Assembly: GCA_917880885.1 (NCBI GenBank)
Contig: OU862909.1
Coordinates: 30,564,405 to 30,628,404, forward strand
Length of the DNA stretch: 64,000 bases
Reading direction: 5' to 3'
Source: Limnephilus marmoratus
Lineage: Eukaryota; Arthropoda; Insecta; Trichoptera; Limnephilidae
A program made the translations under genes and the position numbers. This document shows positions 19,060-28,927 of this stretch, one piece after another. The notes under the pieces were generated by a model. That model saw nothing but the letters and a program-made list of their open reading frames with translations, made no database searches and was not told the origin of the DNA. How positions within the stretch are numbered: the first letter of the stretch is position 1; each line of letters starts with the position of its first letter.

Positions 19060-21273
19060 ATGCCGTCTCTTCGCAGTGGCCGTAAGACCCCGACACCTTC
19101 CGAAATATCGCTGTCTAAACCTAACGCCCCGGGAACAAGCCGAAACATGCCAGTGGCACCCCGTCGGACCCCGGGCCCACGCACCGTAGACACCGATGAG
19201 ACGCCATCCAGCGGAACCCGCCACGATCTATCCGGTGCGAACCCTGCCAGGAACCCTGACCTCATCACTCTTGACCAACCTGCTCCAGAATGTGTCGCCG
19301 AGAGCCTCCACGGATCCAACAGTAAAAGCAGTAAAACAACTTCTGAATCAACTGAAGACTCCCTGCGATTGCTGCGCCGAGAGATGCGCATTCGGGACAG
19401 ACGTCACGCCAAGCAGACAGCCAATCTGCTCAGAGCCCTGAACGCTGCAACACGCCAAGCAGTCAGCCAACCTACCCAGGAGCCCGCACCAACCAGCCCG
19501 ACCCTGCGAGCCAACCTCGGTCAGGTAGTAATTCAAACCCAGGCACCAACCGGTCCGTCTACGAACGAGTTCGCAACGAGATATGCCACTCGAGTACACA
19601 CGTCAGACGGCCCGTCTACCGGAGAGTTTGCAACGAGATATGCAACAACTCAAGTGCACGCACCAACCGGCTCTTCTACTAATGAGTTCGCAACGAGATA
19701 TGCCACTCAAGTACATAAGCCAGCCGAAGAGTTTGCAACGAGATATGCAACTACTCAAGTGCATGCACCAACCGGCCCTTCTACTAATGAGTTTGCAACG
19801 AGATATGCCACTCAAGTTCACAAGCCGGCCGAAGAGTTTGCAACGAGATATGCAACTACTCAAATGGACACACCAGCCGGTCAGCCTACCAATGAATTTG
19901 CTGTAACCGATCCAACCGGATACGCCGCCGCCGCCACCCAAGAGTACACACTACTGACGGGCCCTGCAAAGAACATCCCTACGGCCGAATACAGCCATAT
20001 CGGACCCGAGCGCCCACTTTACAACACAGCAGGGTACCAGCATCAGCCAGCCTCCTCCGGCCAGGATTCCCCATTATTTACACCACCGCACACAGCCAAT
20101 CAGACAGCACGGCACACCCGAGAATGGCTGCAGCATGGCAACGACCCACTGGCCCAGATCGCCTCGGTGATGGCGGAGGCGCTCCGCTCTTCCAGAACGC
20201 AAGATAGCCCCCGCACATTAGAAGATGATTCAAGAATGGCTGCCCTCATCGCCAGGCAATCCACAGCAAAAGATTTGCCTACCTTCTCCGGAGATCCCCT
20301 CGAGTGGCCCACCTGGAAGGCACAGTACGCTCAATCCACCGCCACCTGCCAAATGACTCCGAGCGAAAATCTCATTCGGCTGCAGCGCGCCCTCAAAGGC
20401 AAGGCACGAGATACCGTGGGTCCCCTACTAATGGATCCTGCGCAAGTCCCAGAGATCATCAGCGTCCTCGAGCAGCGATACGGCAGCGCTAACTCCATAG
20501 CAAAATTTATGCTAGACAAGGTTAAAAAACTACCTTACCTCACGACCGAGGTATCACTCGAGGACCTGGCAGATTTCTCCGGGACGGTACAAAACCTGGT
20601 GGCATCTCTCCGGATCCTGAAAACCGAAGGTTATCTCACCAATCCTGCATTACTGAATGACGTCACTGACAAAATGCCGAGTTCCCTGCGGCTGGCATGG
20701 CTAATCGAGATCCGCAAACAACACTCTCCGGCTACCATAACCCAGCTCGCTGCCTTTCTGAAAGAGGTTTCAAACGCAATTCCAAACAGTGGGATGGTGG
20801 ACCACATACGATCTCGACCACGCCGTGAACAAATACATGCCGGGTACCAGGAGGAAGAAGAGAGTGAACGCATGCGACTTCTACCGAGCCATGAGCAAAT
20901 ACATGCCGGACATCAAGAAGAAATCAGGGATGGCCCAAAAAAAAAGATCGCCCCCATAAAACGCAAAGTAAACGAGGAACATACTTACCCTGGACCGAGC
21001 CGAAAAAGAAAAACAGCTGATGAAAGCTGCGCCCAATGTGGCGGCAATCATAAAACCCGCGAATGCAAAGAATTCGCAGCCAAAGATGTTGAACTCCGAT
21101 GGGAAACTGTACGCATGGGAAGATTATGCCGCAAGTGCTTAGAAAAACACCACTCACGAAGCTGCAAAATAAACCAATGGTGCAAAGTAGGGGATTGCAG
21201 ATCCCCACACCACCCCCTGCTACATAATCCCGAGTTCGTACGAAAAAGCGCCGTGGAAAATGTCAACTTGTGA
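19060..21273 (+). CDS. gag: BEL/Pao Gag polyprotein (737 aa)
   Basis: Structural protein of the retrotransposon particle. The first ATG of the frame is at 19060 (MPSLRSGRKTPTPSE), 57 bases after the LTR. The N-terminal 170 residues are low-complexity. Residues of about 170-280 hold six copies of EFATRYAT in a 35-residue higher-order repeat. Residues of about 410-570 match the conserved BEL Gag-like region (DUF1759 type: LPTFSGDPLEWPTWKAQY, then ALKGKARDTVGPLL). The C-terminal end has cysteine clusters (CAQCGGNHKTREC, CRKCLEKHHSRSC) like nucleic-acid-binding knuckles. The frame ends at UGA 21271-21273 and pol continues in the same frame. Confidence 0.9.
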   Translation: MPSLRSGRKTPTPSEISLSKPNAPGTSRNMPVAPRRTPGPRTVDTDETPSSGTRHDLSGANPARNPDLITLDQPAPECVAESLHGSNSKSSKTTSESTEDSLRLLRREMRIRDRRHAKQTANLLRALNAATRQAVSQPTQEPAPTSPTLRANLGQVVIQTQAPTGPSTNEFATRYATRVHTSDGPSTGEFATRYATTQVHAPTGSSTNEFATRYATQVHKPAEEFATRYATTQVHAPTGPSTNEFATRYATQVHKPAEEFATRYATTQMDTPAGQPTNEFAVTDPTGYAAAATQEYTLLTGPAKNIPTAEYSHIGPERPLYNTAGYQHQPASSGQDSPLFTPPHTANQTARHTREWLQHGNDPLAQIASVMAEALRSSRTQDSPRTLEDDSRMAALIARQSTAKDLPTFSGDPLEWPTWKAQYAQSTATCQMTPSENLIRLQRALKGKARDTVGPLLMDPAQVPEIISVLEQRYGSANSIAKFMLDKVKKLPYLTTEVSLEDLADFSGTVQNLVASLRILKTEGYLTNPALLNDVTDKMPSSLRLAWLIEIRKQHSPATITQLAAFLKEVSNAIPNSGMVDHIRSRPRREQIHAGYQEEEESERMRLLPSHEQIHAGHQEEIRDGPKKKIAPIKRKVNEEHTYPGPSRKRKTADESCAQCGGNHKTRECKEFAAKDVELRWETVRMGRLCRKCLEKHHSRSCKINQWCKVGDCRSPHHPLLHNPEFVRKSAVENVNL

Positions 21274-24200
21274 CGCCAGGACTCCGGACAGAGAGTACTA
21301 TTAAAAATTGCGCCAGTCATATTAAGCGCTCCAAACAAAGAAGAAGTGTCAGTGTTCGCTCTCCTGGATGAAGGATCCACAGTAACACTTGTCGACACTG
21401 ACACCGCAATACAAGTCGGAGCAAACGGCCCAGTTCACGGACTGCGAATCCACGGCGCGAAAGGAATGTGCACCTCCGACAATCTCTCCCAACGAGTGAG
21501 ACTAAGAATACGAGGTGCAGGCAACAGTAATACATTCCACATATCTGCCAGCACAATAAGCAACCTCAACCTGCCGGAGCAACAGATCCAAGGAAGGTCG
21601 GTTGTCCCGAAGCTGCTAATAGGCCAAGATAACGCTCACCTGATCGTGTCAAGGGAAGTTCGTGAATGCAATGATACTACGCGAATAGCATCACGCACCG
21701 CACTAGGATGGATCGCTCATGGGGGAGTCAACCCCAGAGATAATAACACGACCACCACTTTGGCACTACAACCAGAAACGGCCGCAGACATACAGTTGAG
21801 GGAGCTAGTAAAAACCAACTTCGCCATCGACTCCCTCGGAGTAACATCAGCCACCAGAGTCAATGCAAGCGAACAACAGGCAATTGCACTTATGAATGCA
21901 ACTACCCGTCCTCTTCCTGTAGGAAGATGGGAAACCGGTCTACTATGGCGCAATCCAGAAGCCACGCTACCTGATAATCGGCAGTGTGCGCTGAAACGAC
22001 TTCTGTCCCTGGAGAAAAAGCTAGAAAAAGACAAAAATCTAGCAGTGGCCTACAATGACAAAATAAATCAACTTATCAACAAAGGCTACGCCAAGAAGTT
22101 ATCAAGCCATGAAGCTTCCACCACCACACCTCGCAAATGGTACCTGCCCCACTTTGCAGTAATCAACCCAAATAAGCCAGGAAAAATCAGAGTGGTGTTC
22201 GATGCCGCAAGCCGATGCCGAGGAACCTCCCTCAACGACCAGCTGCTTACTGGTCCTGATCTGCTGTCCTCCCTCCTGGGGAATATAATACGCTTCCGGG
22301 AAGGAAACATCGCTATTGCTGCAGACATCAAAGAAATGTTCCTGCAAATAAAAATAAGGCGAGAAGATCAGTCGTCCCAGCTATTCCTGTGGAGGACATC
22401 ACCCCATCACGAACCAGACACCTATCAAATGTCATCGATGATGTTCGGAGCCACCTGTTCCCCAAGCAGTGCCCAATTCGTCCGAAATAAAGTGGCTGAA
22501 ACATACGAACACGAGTACCCGGCCGCCGCAAAAGCCGTACGCACCAAGTTCTACATGGACGATTACCTAGATGCAGCAGACACACCCAATGAAGCTGCTG
22601 CACTCGCCCAAAGTGTAAGTGCCCTGCTCGCGAAAGGAGGGTTCCACTTGACAAATTGGGCGTCCAACAGCCCGACGGCCCTAGCTAGTGTACCTATAGA
22701 AGACCGTGCCAGCTCCACGATACAAATCAGCAGCGGAGGTCCGGAAACAGAGCGAGTGCTTGGTTTAATCTGGGACCCCACCACAGACCGCTTCCTGTAC
22801 TCATTTCGTGAGGCAATCTCCCACGACACGGCCACACAACCTACCAAGCGGCAACTATTATCCATAGTAATGAAGATCTTCGACCCAGTCGGCTTCGTTG
22901 CCTGCCTTACCATCAGATCCAAGATACTACTGCAAGCAGTGTGGCGCTCAAGCGTCGGCTGGGATGAACCCATTGCCCCTGAACATGCTCAGAGATGGAC
23001 AGACTGGCTAAACCTGTTGCACACGAACAGCATCTCAATCCCGAGACGTTGCCTCTACAACAAACTAAACAACGTAACACTACACCTTTTCTGCGATGCA
23101 TCGGAGCAAGCTTGCTGTGCCGTGGCCTACTTCACCGAAAAAATAGATAGATCCTTACGAGTAACATTCCTTGCAAGTAAATGCAAGGTAGCGCCACTGA
23201 AGCCTCTCTCCATTCCACGCCTCGAGCTTCAAGCCGCCCTCATAGCAGCGAGACTAGCCCAGACGATCCAAAAAGAAAGCAAAGCCCTGATATCCCGCAC
23301 CTGCTTCTGGACAGACTCCACAACTGTACTATGCTGGTTACGCACCGACCCACGCTCCTACTCAACCTTTGTGGCAAACCGATTGGGCGAAATAGACGAA
23401 CTAACCAACATACCCGACTGGAAATGGGTACCCACAAAACTCAATCCCGCTGACATAGGAACGCGAGACTTAGAGGTGCCAGACTTAACACCAGAAGGAA
23501 GATGGTTTACTGGCCCAGCCTTTCTCACTTCCCCGGAGGGTGCGTGGCCAAAAGAACGGGCACCCGCCCACAGGCCTGACGACCTGACACTAGAAGTCAA
23601 ACCTCACTACGTTGGCCTTGTGTCCACCAGGGGCGAAGCACTCCCATCAGTAGAGCGGTTCTCCTCATGGCATCGGCTGATTCGCTCCACAGCTTGGATC
23701 CTCCGATTTATCAGACGATGCAAGATGGGGCCCAATAAACCAGTAGAAGGCCCACTACTAGCCGAGGAGATAAAAGCAGCAGAACACAGATGGATCAAAA
23801 GGTCCCAGGAAAACGCTTTTACAACTGATCTACACATCATCCGACAAGGTAAAAAACTGCCTGCTGGCAGCCGCCTCAACTCCCTGAACCCCTTCTTTGG
23901 ACCAGATGACCTACTACGAATGGGGACCCGACTACAAGCCTTGGAAAGAACAAAGATTGTGGCCCGAACTCCCATAATACTGGACGGCGACGAACCCTAC
24001 ACTCGACTTCTGATCAGTCACTACCACAAAAAGGCGGATCATCCTAGTACTGAGAAAACAGTAGCAGAAATACGCAATCATTTCTTCATAATACGACTAC
24101 GCACAACAAGCAGGAAGATAACGCACGCCTGCCCCACTTGCTTCATACGACGCAGCAAACCGACTCCACCTCTGATGGGCGCATTACCACCACCCCGCCT

Positions 24201-25203
24201 GATGCATCACGTCCGCCCATTCACACACTGCGGGCTTGATTATTTCGGCCCTATGGCTATCACGGTCGGTAGGCATCGAGAAAAACGATATGGAGCCATC
24301 TTCACCTGCCTCTCGACACGCGCCATTCACCTAGAACTAGCCGCTTCACTGACTGCTGACTCGGCCATCATGGCCCTACAAAGAATGACCGCCCGCAGAG
24401 GACAACCAGCAGCCATATACTCGGATAACGGGACAAACTTTCACGGAGCTGACACCGAGATGAGGGACGCCTTGCTGTCAATAAGTCAAGACGCCAGAAT
24501 GATTGACGCAATAGCTACCCAGGGCATCGAGTGGCACTTCATACCACCACTAAGTCCGCACATGGGGGGAGCTTGGGAAAGATTAGTACGATCAGTAAAG
24601 AAAGCCCTAAGCGCTACACTAAAGGAAAGAGCACCAAAAGAAGAAACGCTACGCACCGCACTTGCAGAAGCTGAGTTTGTGGTAAATAATCGTCCACTCA
24701 CCCACATTTCAGTTGACCCACGTGATGAAGAACCTTTAACACCCAACCACTTTTTGCTAGGGTCAGCCGGGAAGCGCCCCCAATTATCCTTCTACGACAA
24801 AAAAGAAGAGGAAACATGCCTACGCCGCCAGTGGCGCATCGGACAACAACTTGCAGACACCTTCTGGAGGCGATGGCTGCGGGAATACCTACCTACCATG
24901 GCTGTCCGGCAAAAATGGCACCATCCAACTACACCAATTAAGAAGGATGACCTAGTGATCATCATGGACCCAGCACTGCCTCGAAACAGTTGGCCACGTG
25001 GCCGTATCATCGAAGCAATACCTGCAGCTGATGGACAAGTCAGAACTGCCCGGATCCAAACCAGTACTGGGATATACGTAAGGCCGGCAGTCAAAATCGC
25101 CGTCATTCTGCCTGCCACGCCAGCAACTGATGAAACTGTACCCTCTGCGAAGACACCCGATTCAAAACTCAGACATCGGAAAAGGACACGCCCGACGAAG
25201 TAG
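21274..25203 (+). CDS. pol: BEL/Pao Pol polyprotein (protease, RT, RNase H, integrase)
   Basis: Open from the codon after the gag UGA (21274) to TAG at 25201-25203, about 1309 codons. There is no ATG near the start, so it is probably made as a Gag-Pol fusion by readthrough. Domains in order: aspartic protease (FALLDEGSTVTLVD, about 21355), reverse transcriptase (GKIRVVFDAASRCRGTSLND; catalytic YMDD at about 22552), RNase H (LHLFCDASEQACC; FWTDSTTVLCWL), zinc-binding integrase start (H...H...CPTC), DDE integrase core (GLDYFGP, YSDNGTNF, WERLVRSVK) and a C-terminal DUF5641-like region. All key residues I could check are present. Confidence 0.93.
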   Translation, partial: RQDSGQRVLLKIAPVILSAPNKEEVSVFALLDEGSTVTLVDTDTAIQVGANGPVHGLRIHGAKGMCTSDNLSQRVRLRIRGAGNSNTFHISASTISNLNLPEQQIQGRSVVPKLLIGQDNAHLIVSREVRECNDTTRIASRTALGWIAHGGVNPRDNNTTTTLALQPETAADIQLRELVKTNFAIDSLGVTSATRVNASEQQAIALMNATTRPLPVGRWETGLLWRNPEATLPDNRQCALKRLLSLEKKLEKDKNLAVAYNDKINQLINKGYAKKLSSHEASTTTPRKWYLPHFAVINPNKPGKIRVVFDAASRCRGTSLNDQLLTGPDLLSSLLGNIIRFREGNIAIAADIKEMFLQIKIRREDQSSQLFLWRTSPHHEPDTYQMSSMMFGATCSPSSAQFVRNKVAETYEHEYPAAAKAVRTKFYMDDYLDAADTPNEAAALAQSVSALLAKGGFHLTNWASNSPTALASVPIEDRASSTIQISSGGPETERVLGLIWDPTTDRFLYSFREAISHDTATQPTKRQLLSIVMKIFDPVGFVACLTIRSKILLQAVWRSSVGWDEPIAPEHAQRWTDWLNLLHTNSISIPRRCLYNKLNNVTLHLFCDASEQACCAVAYFTEKIDRSLRVTFLASKCKVAPLKPLSIPRLELQAALIAARLAQTIQKESKALISRTCFWTDSTTVLCWLRTDPRSYSTFVANRLGEIDELTNIPDWKWVPTKLNPADIGTRDLEVPDLTPEGRWFTGPAFLTSPEGAWPKERAPAHRPDDLTLEVKPHYVGLVSTRGEALPSVERFSSWHRLIRSTAWILRFIRRCKMGPNKPVEGPLLAEEIKAAEHRWIKRSQENAFTTDLHIIRQGKKLPAGSRLNSLNPFFGPDDLLRMGTRLQALERTKIVARTPIILDGDEPYTRLLISHYHKKADHPSTEKTVAEIRNHFFIIRLRTTSRKITHACPTCFIRRSKPTPPLMGALPPPRLMHHVRPFTHCGLDYFGPMAITVGRHREKRYGAIFTCLSTRAIHLELAASLTADSAIMALQRMTARRGQPAAIYSDNGTNFHGADTEMRDALLSISQDARMIDAIATQGIEWHFIPPLSPHMGGAWERLVRSVKKALSATLKERAPKEETLRTALAEAEFVVNNRPLTHISVDPRDEEPLTPNHFLLGSAGKRPQLSFYDKKEEETCLRRQWRIGQQLADTFWRRWLREYLPTMAVRQKWHHPTTPIKKDDLVIIMDPALPRNSWPRGRIIEAIPAADGQVRTARIQTSTGIYVRPAVKIAVILPATPATDETVPSAKTPDSKLRHRKRTRPTK

Positions 25204-25225
25204 CTGAGCACAGTCGAGACTGCAC

Positions 25226-25234
25226 TGAGGGGAG
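25226..25234 (+). promoter_or_regulatory. BEL polypurine tract
   Basis: TGAGGGGAG directly before the 3' LTR, the expected position for the plus-strand primer of reverse transcription. Confidence 0.7.
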
Positions 25235-26578
25235 TATATCGAACGTGTCATAGGAATACGTGTGCATTGAACGAGTGCGCGAAAGCATATGACAACCCTG
25301 GAAATTCAAGATTGGAATTTACGCTGTCACAGAGTACCGTGCCGCGAGCACGACAATTTGAGTGCTGCTATTGGCTAGCGGAACAATGTGCATGTGATGC
25401 CCCTTCCAAATGATTTGTCTACAACGCAATTATGTCCTTTAACTAACTAATCAATTGAAAACATTAATGAAATTGATAATGAATACGTGCGGCAGCCTCA
25501 TTGGACTGGAAAACACATCTAAATAACTACCTAATACTTCCACAAGGGAGTCTAGACAGCAATGACTTGTGACTTGTGACTTGTGAAGTACTGGCATACA
25601 GAGCTCCGGGCCAAATAAGGCCCCTTTCTCTTTCATCATGAAGTTATAATTTAAAAATTATGTTTGTAGAATATAAGACAGCAATGATCAACGCCAAGGA
25701 ATTGGCTGTCTATTTACGTCACCCCCACCATGCGACCAGCCGAGCCACTATTGGTCAATTCTGAACAAAGGAAAAATCTGAATCGTGAATATTTACGACA
25801 GCGAATTCATGTTCCGAAAAATTTGGAGCTCAATTTCGAGAAATTGGGAATAATTTGGATCAAGAAATAAACATCATCACCTAAAAATGAGTATATGCTA
25901 CAAAAACAACCCAAAAACTGACGTCTATCAGTGATTGTTGCACTTTAAGAAAAATATTTACTGTTTAAAATTGTACCTTATATCACATATGTATACTTGT
26001 ACCTTTTCTTGTAAACACAATAAAAATGATGTGAGACTTTGGTATCCTAAGTTGGTAAGATCATGGCAAAAACTATCACACATAATTTTGACACAGCTGA
26101 CTTCCAATCGTAGCGACCAGGGAAATTACCTAAAACAAGTACCTTAGAAAAATTAAGGAGGTTCTGTCCCCCAAAAGTCCGACCTGAGTTTGCCCTATAA
26201 AAATAGAAGTCAAACCGGTAGGAAGTCAGTTCAAAACTATCAGCCAAGAAGAAAGATACCAACTCAAGATACCAACAGTCTCCAAGTTCAAACCTCTTTT
26301 AAAGTGTTTTAGTCAGTCTTAGATTCAGTTTACCTATCCCAGTATCCCAGTAACCTAAAAACTCCAGTCTCCCACAGTCTCCAAAGTGAAAAATATTTAT
26401 TTTAATCCAGTACTAAAATCAGTTTTGCCATTATACCTAGAAGCATTTTTTGTCAAAGTAGTAAATTCATTTAAAAGACCAGTGGCGTTCCAAAATCCAC
26501 TGGCGTACGAAACTCCATTGGCGTGTCATTGTGGCCAGCTCCCTATTATATTTAGTTTATGTACAAACGTCTAGTACA
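25235..26578 (+). repeat. BEL 3' LTR (1344 bp) with a 110-bp insertion
   Basis: Same start and end as the 5' LTR, but 122 bp longer because of an insertion after 25565. Outside that insertion the two copies look identical when compared by eye, including the three short frames they share at an offset of 7575. Confidence 0.92.
25566..25675. mobile_element. 110-bp insertion with 12-bp target duplication in the BEL LTR
   Basis: AGACAGCAATGA is present at 25554-25565 and again at 25676-25687 but only once in the 5' LTR. The insert starts with three CTTGTGA words and contains GTACTGGCATACAGAGCTCC. It has no poly-A end on this strand. A 12-bp duplication suggests LINE-driven retroposition. Family unknown. 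Confidence 0.7.
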
Positions 26579-26621
26579 CTCACTACTCAACTAAAATACT
26601 CTCCCAGTGGGAAAGGCTCGT

Positions 26622-27733
26622 ACGGGCTATCCCCTGGTCAGCCTGGGTGGTCGCCGGATCACTTTAAAATAATCCGGAATAATTAAAAAAAATTATTTCT
26701 GCAAATGTTAATTGCTTTTATATTTAAAGAATTCATTCATTTTGGTGAAGATAAAGCATCAACTGTTATTTCTTTTAGTGATTTTTAGTAATTCTTTAGT
26801 CATTTCTTTTCGTGTAAACTGGTGGGGATTGTCCCCACGTCCTCCCTGTGAAGAACCGCCGCAAAGTATAACCATGTCAAGTTACTGTGGAAAGCTCTGT
26901 AAATCTTATTAAACATCAGATATTGTGAGTTCAGACAACTGGCATTCCACATTCAAGCTTTTATTTATTTATTGAAACAATTTTCTATTGGACATTATAA
27001 ACACATTTATAATTTTAATAAAACAAAGAAAAAACATCCAGCTGAAACATCAACCCTTTTGCCCCTGAGGTTTATTTGCCGTTGATCTAGTATCCTCCGA
27101 TAGAGATGTGAAGGCTTCTGTCCAAATATGCCACTGAAATTGTCACTTATATACTCAGCCTACTACGTTTTAGTGAGTTTTTTCTAATTCCAAAAATCTC
27201 CCGTGGCTTAAATATGGATGTAAATGGAAAATCTCAGATAGGCCTTGGAAACCAACAATTTGGATTGACAAAAAATAAAACAAGAGGGATTAGAAAAACA
27301 TAAGATTTTTACAGTTTTTACTTTTGTTATTAAAACCAAAAAGGTAAAGATCTGCCACAGACAACCACTGACTACGACAGAGCAGAACAGAGCAGAGCGT
27401 AACAGGGGAGTCCAGAGTGATTTTGGCCACAAGGAAGCAATCCAGATAAGATTAAATAAATGTTTAAAATGTCAGAATTCAGAATAAACAAAACTTTTAA
27501 TCCAGTTATAAAAGAAACTTTGTAGAACTGCTAAATTTTTAAGGTACCAAAAGATGTAAGTATGTATAACCTAACGTATGCTGTTTTTGCCAGAGTGGTG
27601 TGTTAGTTTGTTTGGTTGAGGTGATTTTTCTCATAAACGGTGCTAAACAAATAATCCAATTATTCATTTTATTATTAGAAGCGGTAATATACTTAGAACT
27701 ATTTCTCCACCTTTTATACCGTAAAACTGGGCC
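26622..27733. other. No gene recognised
   Basis: Frames at 26712-26912 and 27208-27432 lack recognisable motifs. GCAGAACAGAGCAGAGCGTA at about 27380 is a short local duplication. Nothing else supported. Confidence 0.4.
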
Positions 27734-27741
27734 AGTCTGAA

Positions 27742-28472
27742 CAGGGCCGGATCTACGAAATCTGGCGCCCTGTGCAGTAGGTACCGATGGCGCCCCCCCC
27801 CCCCTACATTTTTATTTTGATTAATTTTTTTTACCGCAAAATAACAGATCCAACAAATCTAATAGATATTAATTATACATTTTAACGAACTTTAAATATT
27901 ATGTCAAATCAATGATCTGCAATGATCAAACTGTCAACACGTAACACGTTGCAACCTAATAATCCTGCAAACCCTGCATGTTTTTGTTAATGGAATTTCA
28001 TAAGAAAATGGTCTTTAACTACCTTCTCCTAGAGACTTAAATCGTACAAAATAAAAAAATAGCATTTTGAAAGGCGGTCGGTTTGTTTGTTCTCTTGAAC
28101 AAAAACACCGCGCTGTGATTGGTTATTGAATTTGGATCGCACCCATTCGTCGTAAAAGACGGTAAAAGATATATGGAAAAATAGATCTTACGTTTAAACT
28201 AAATATATGAAATTTGTAAAAAAATTCTGTAACTGACTATAAATTGTAAGCCGTAAACCAACCTGGTGCGTGCGCATGACTGGTTTATTTATGCGTGCGC
28301 ATTCTGTTTCTTTGGAAAGTGTTGCTAGAGCGTAATAATTATTTCGTACCATGGGTAATTTTGAAACGATTCAGGGAATATTATAACAAAATTTTAATAC
28401 AATATTTATTTTCTCACGGAGTTGGCGCCAGGTTTTTTGCACGTTTTTGAACGTATGGCAGATCCGGCGCTG
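27742..28472. mobile_element. Non-autonomous hAT-like element (731 bp)
   Basis: Perfect 8-bp target duplication AGTCTGAA at 27734-27741 and 28473-28480, the size diagnostic of hAT elements. The termini are inverted: CAGGGCCGGATCTACG on the left, CAGCGCCGGATCTGCC as reverse complement of the right end, with GGCGCC further in on both sides. No transposase is encoded. A poly-C run (27787-27800) lies near the left end. Confidence 0.88.
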
Positions 28473-28528
28473 AGTCTGAAGATCGCTGTGATAGGCTAAA
28501 AATAATTATCATTACATAGTATAAAATG

Positions 28529-28788
28529 AAGTCACTCAAAATGTATGTCCGCATAGATCTTTTAAACTACGCAACGGATTTTCATACGGTTTTCACCAAT
28601 ACATAGAGTGATTCAAGAGGAAGGTTTATATGTATAATACATGCTTATTATAGTAGAGAAAAGCCGAGAAATTCAAATATCCAATTCAGGCAGCGGGCAG
28701 CTGGCAGGCGGGTGGTGTGGATTTTATAAAGGTTGAGTAATGGCGTTGTGTTTCGTTAGCCATGGTAATGTGTGGCCGGGTATGCTAG
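28529..28788 (+). mobile_element. Helitron-like element, 3' portion (second copy)
   Basis: Shares with 3408-3668 the words GGATTTTCATACGGTTTTCA, GAGTGATTCAAGAGGAAGGT, GCGTTGTGTTTCGTTAGCCA and GTGGCCGGGT, and ends GCTAG|T at 28788. Only 139 bases separate it from the stop codon of the zinc-finger gene, so it may lie in the 3' untranslated region. Confidence 0.6.
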
Positions 28789-28927
28789 TTTCTAATAAAG
28801 TGGAAACCAAATAAAATTGTTCACATTAAATCAATCTTAACAAAAAATAGAAAACAATAAAACAGAAGCAATATGCAGATAAACATAATTATATTATAAA
28901 TAATTATTAACATGCTAAACACATAAA

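Larger units (their letters stand above)
17782..26578 (+). mobile_element. BEL/Pao LTR retrotransposon, nearly intact
   Basis: A complete element of 8.8 kb: 5' LTR, primer-binding-like site, gag, pol and 3' LTR, flanked by the 5-bp target duplication CTCAC (17777-17781 and 26579-26583), the size typical of BEL/Pao. The LTRs look identical by eye apart from a 122-bp difference in the 3' copy, so insertion was recent. The only coding defect noticed is one in-frame UGA between gag and pol. It inserted near the right end of an older DNA element. Confidence 0.95.
17305..26614. mobile_element. Short inverted-repeat DNA element split by the BEL insertion
   Basis: The left end (TCGCACTGGGCAAGTAG from 17305) and the reverse complement of the right end (TTTCCCACTGGGAGAGTA, ending at 26614) match over about 40 bases with mismatches. 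GGCTCGT flanks both sides (17298-17304 and 26615-26621) as a probable target duplication. Removing the BEL element leaves about 508 bp. Class uncertain; a 7-8 bp duplication fits a hAT- or P-like family. No transposase. Confidence 0.5.

Noticed and set aside
19047..19941. Antisense frames opposite BEL gag
   Set aside because: Shadows of the real gag frame, with repeat-driven composition.
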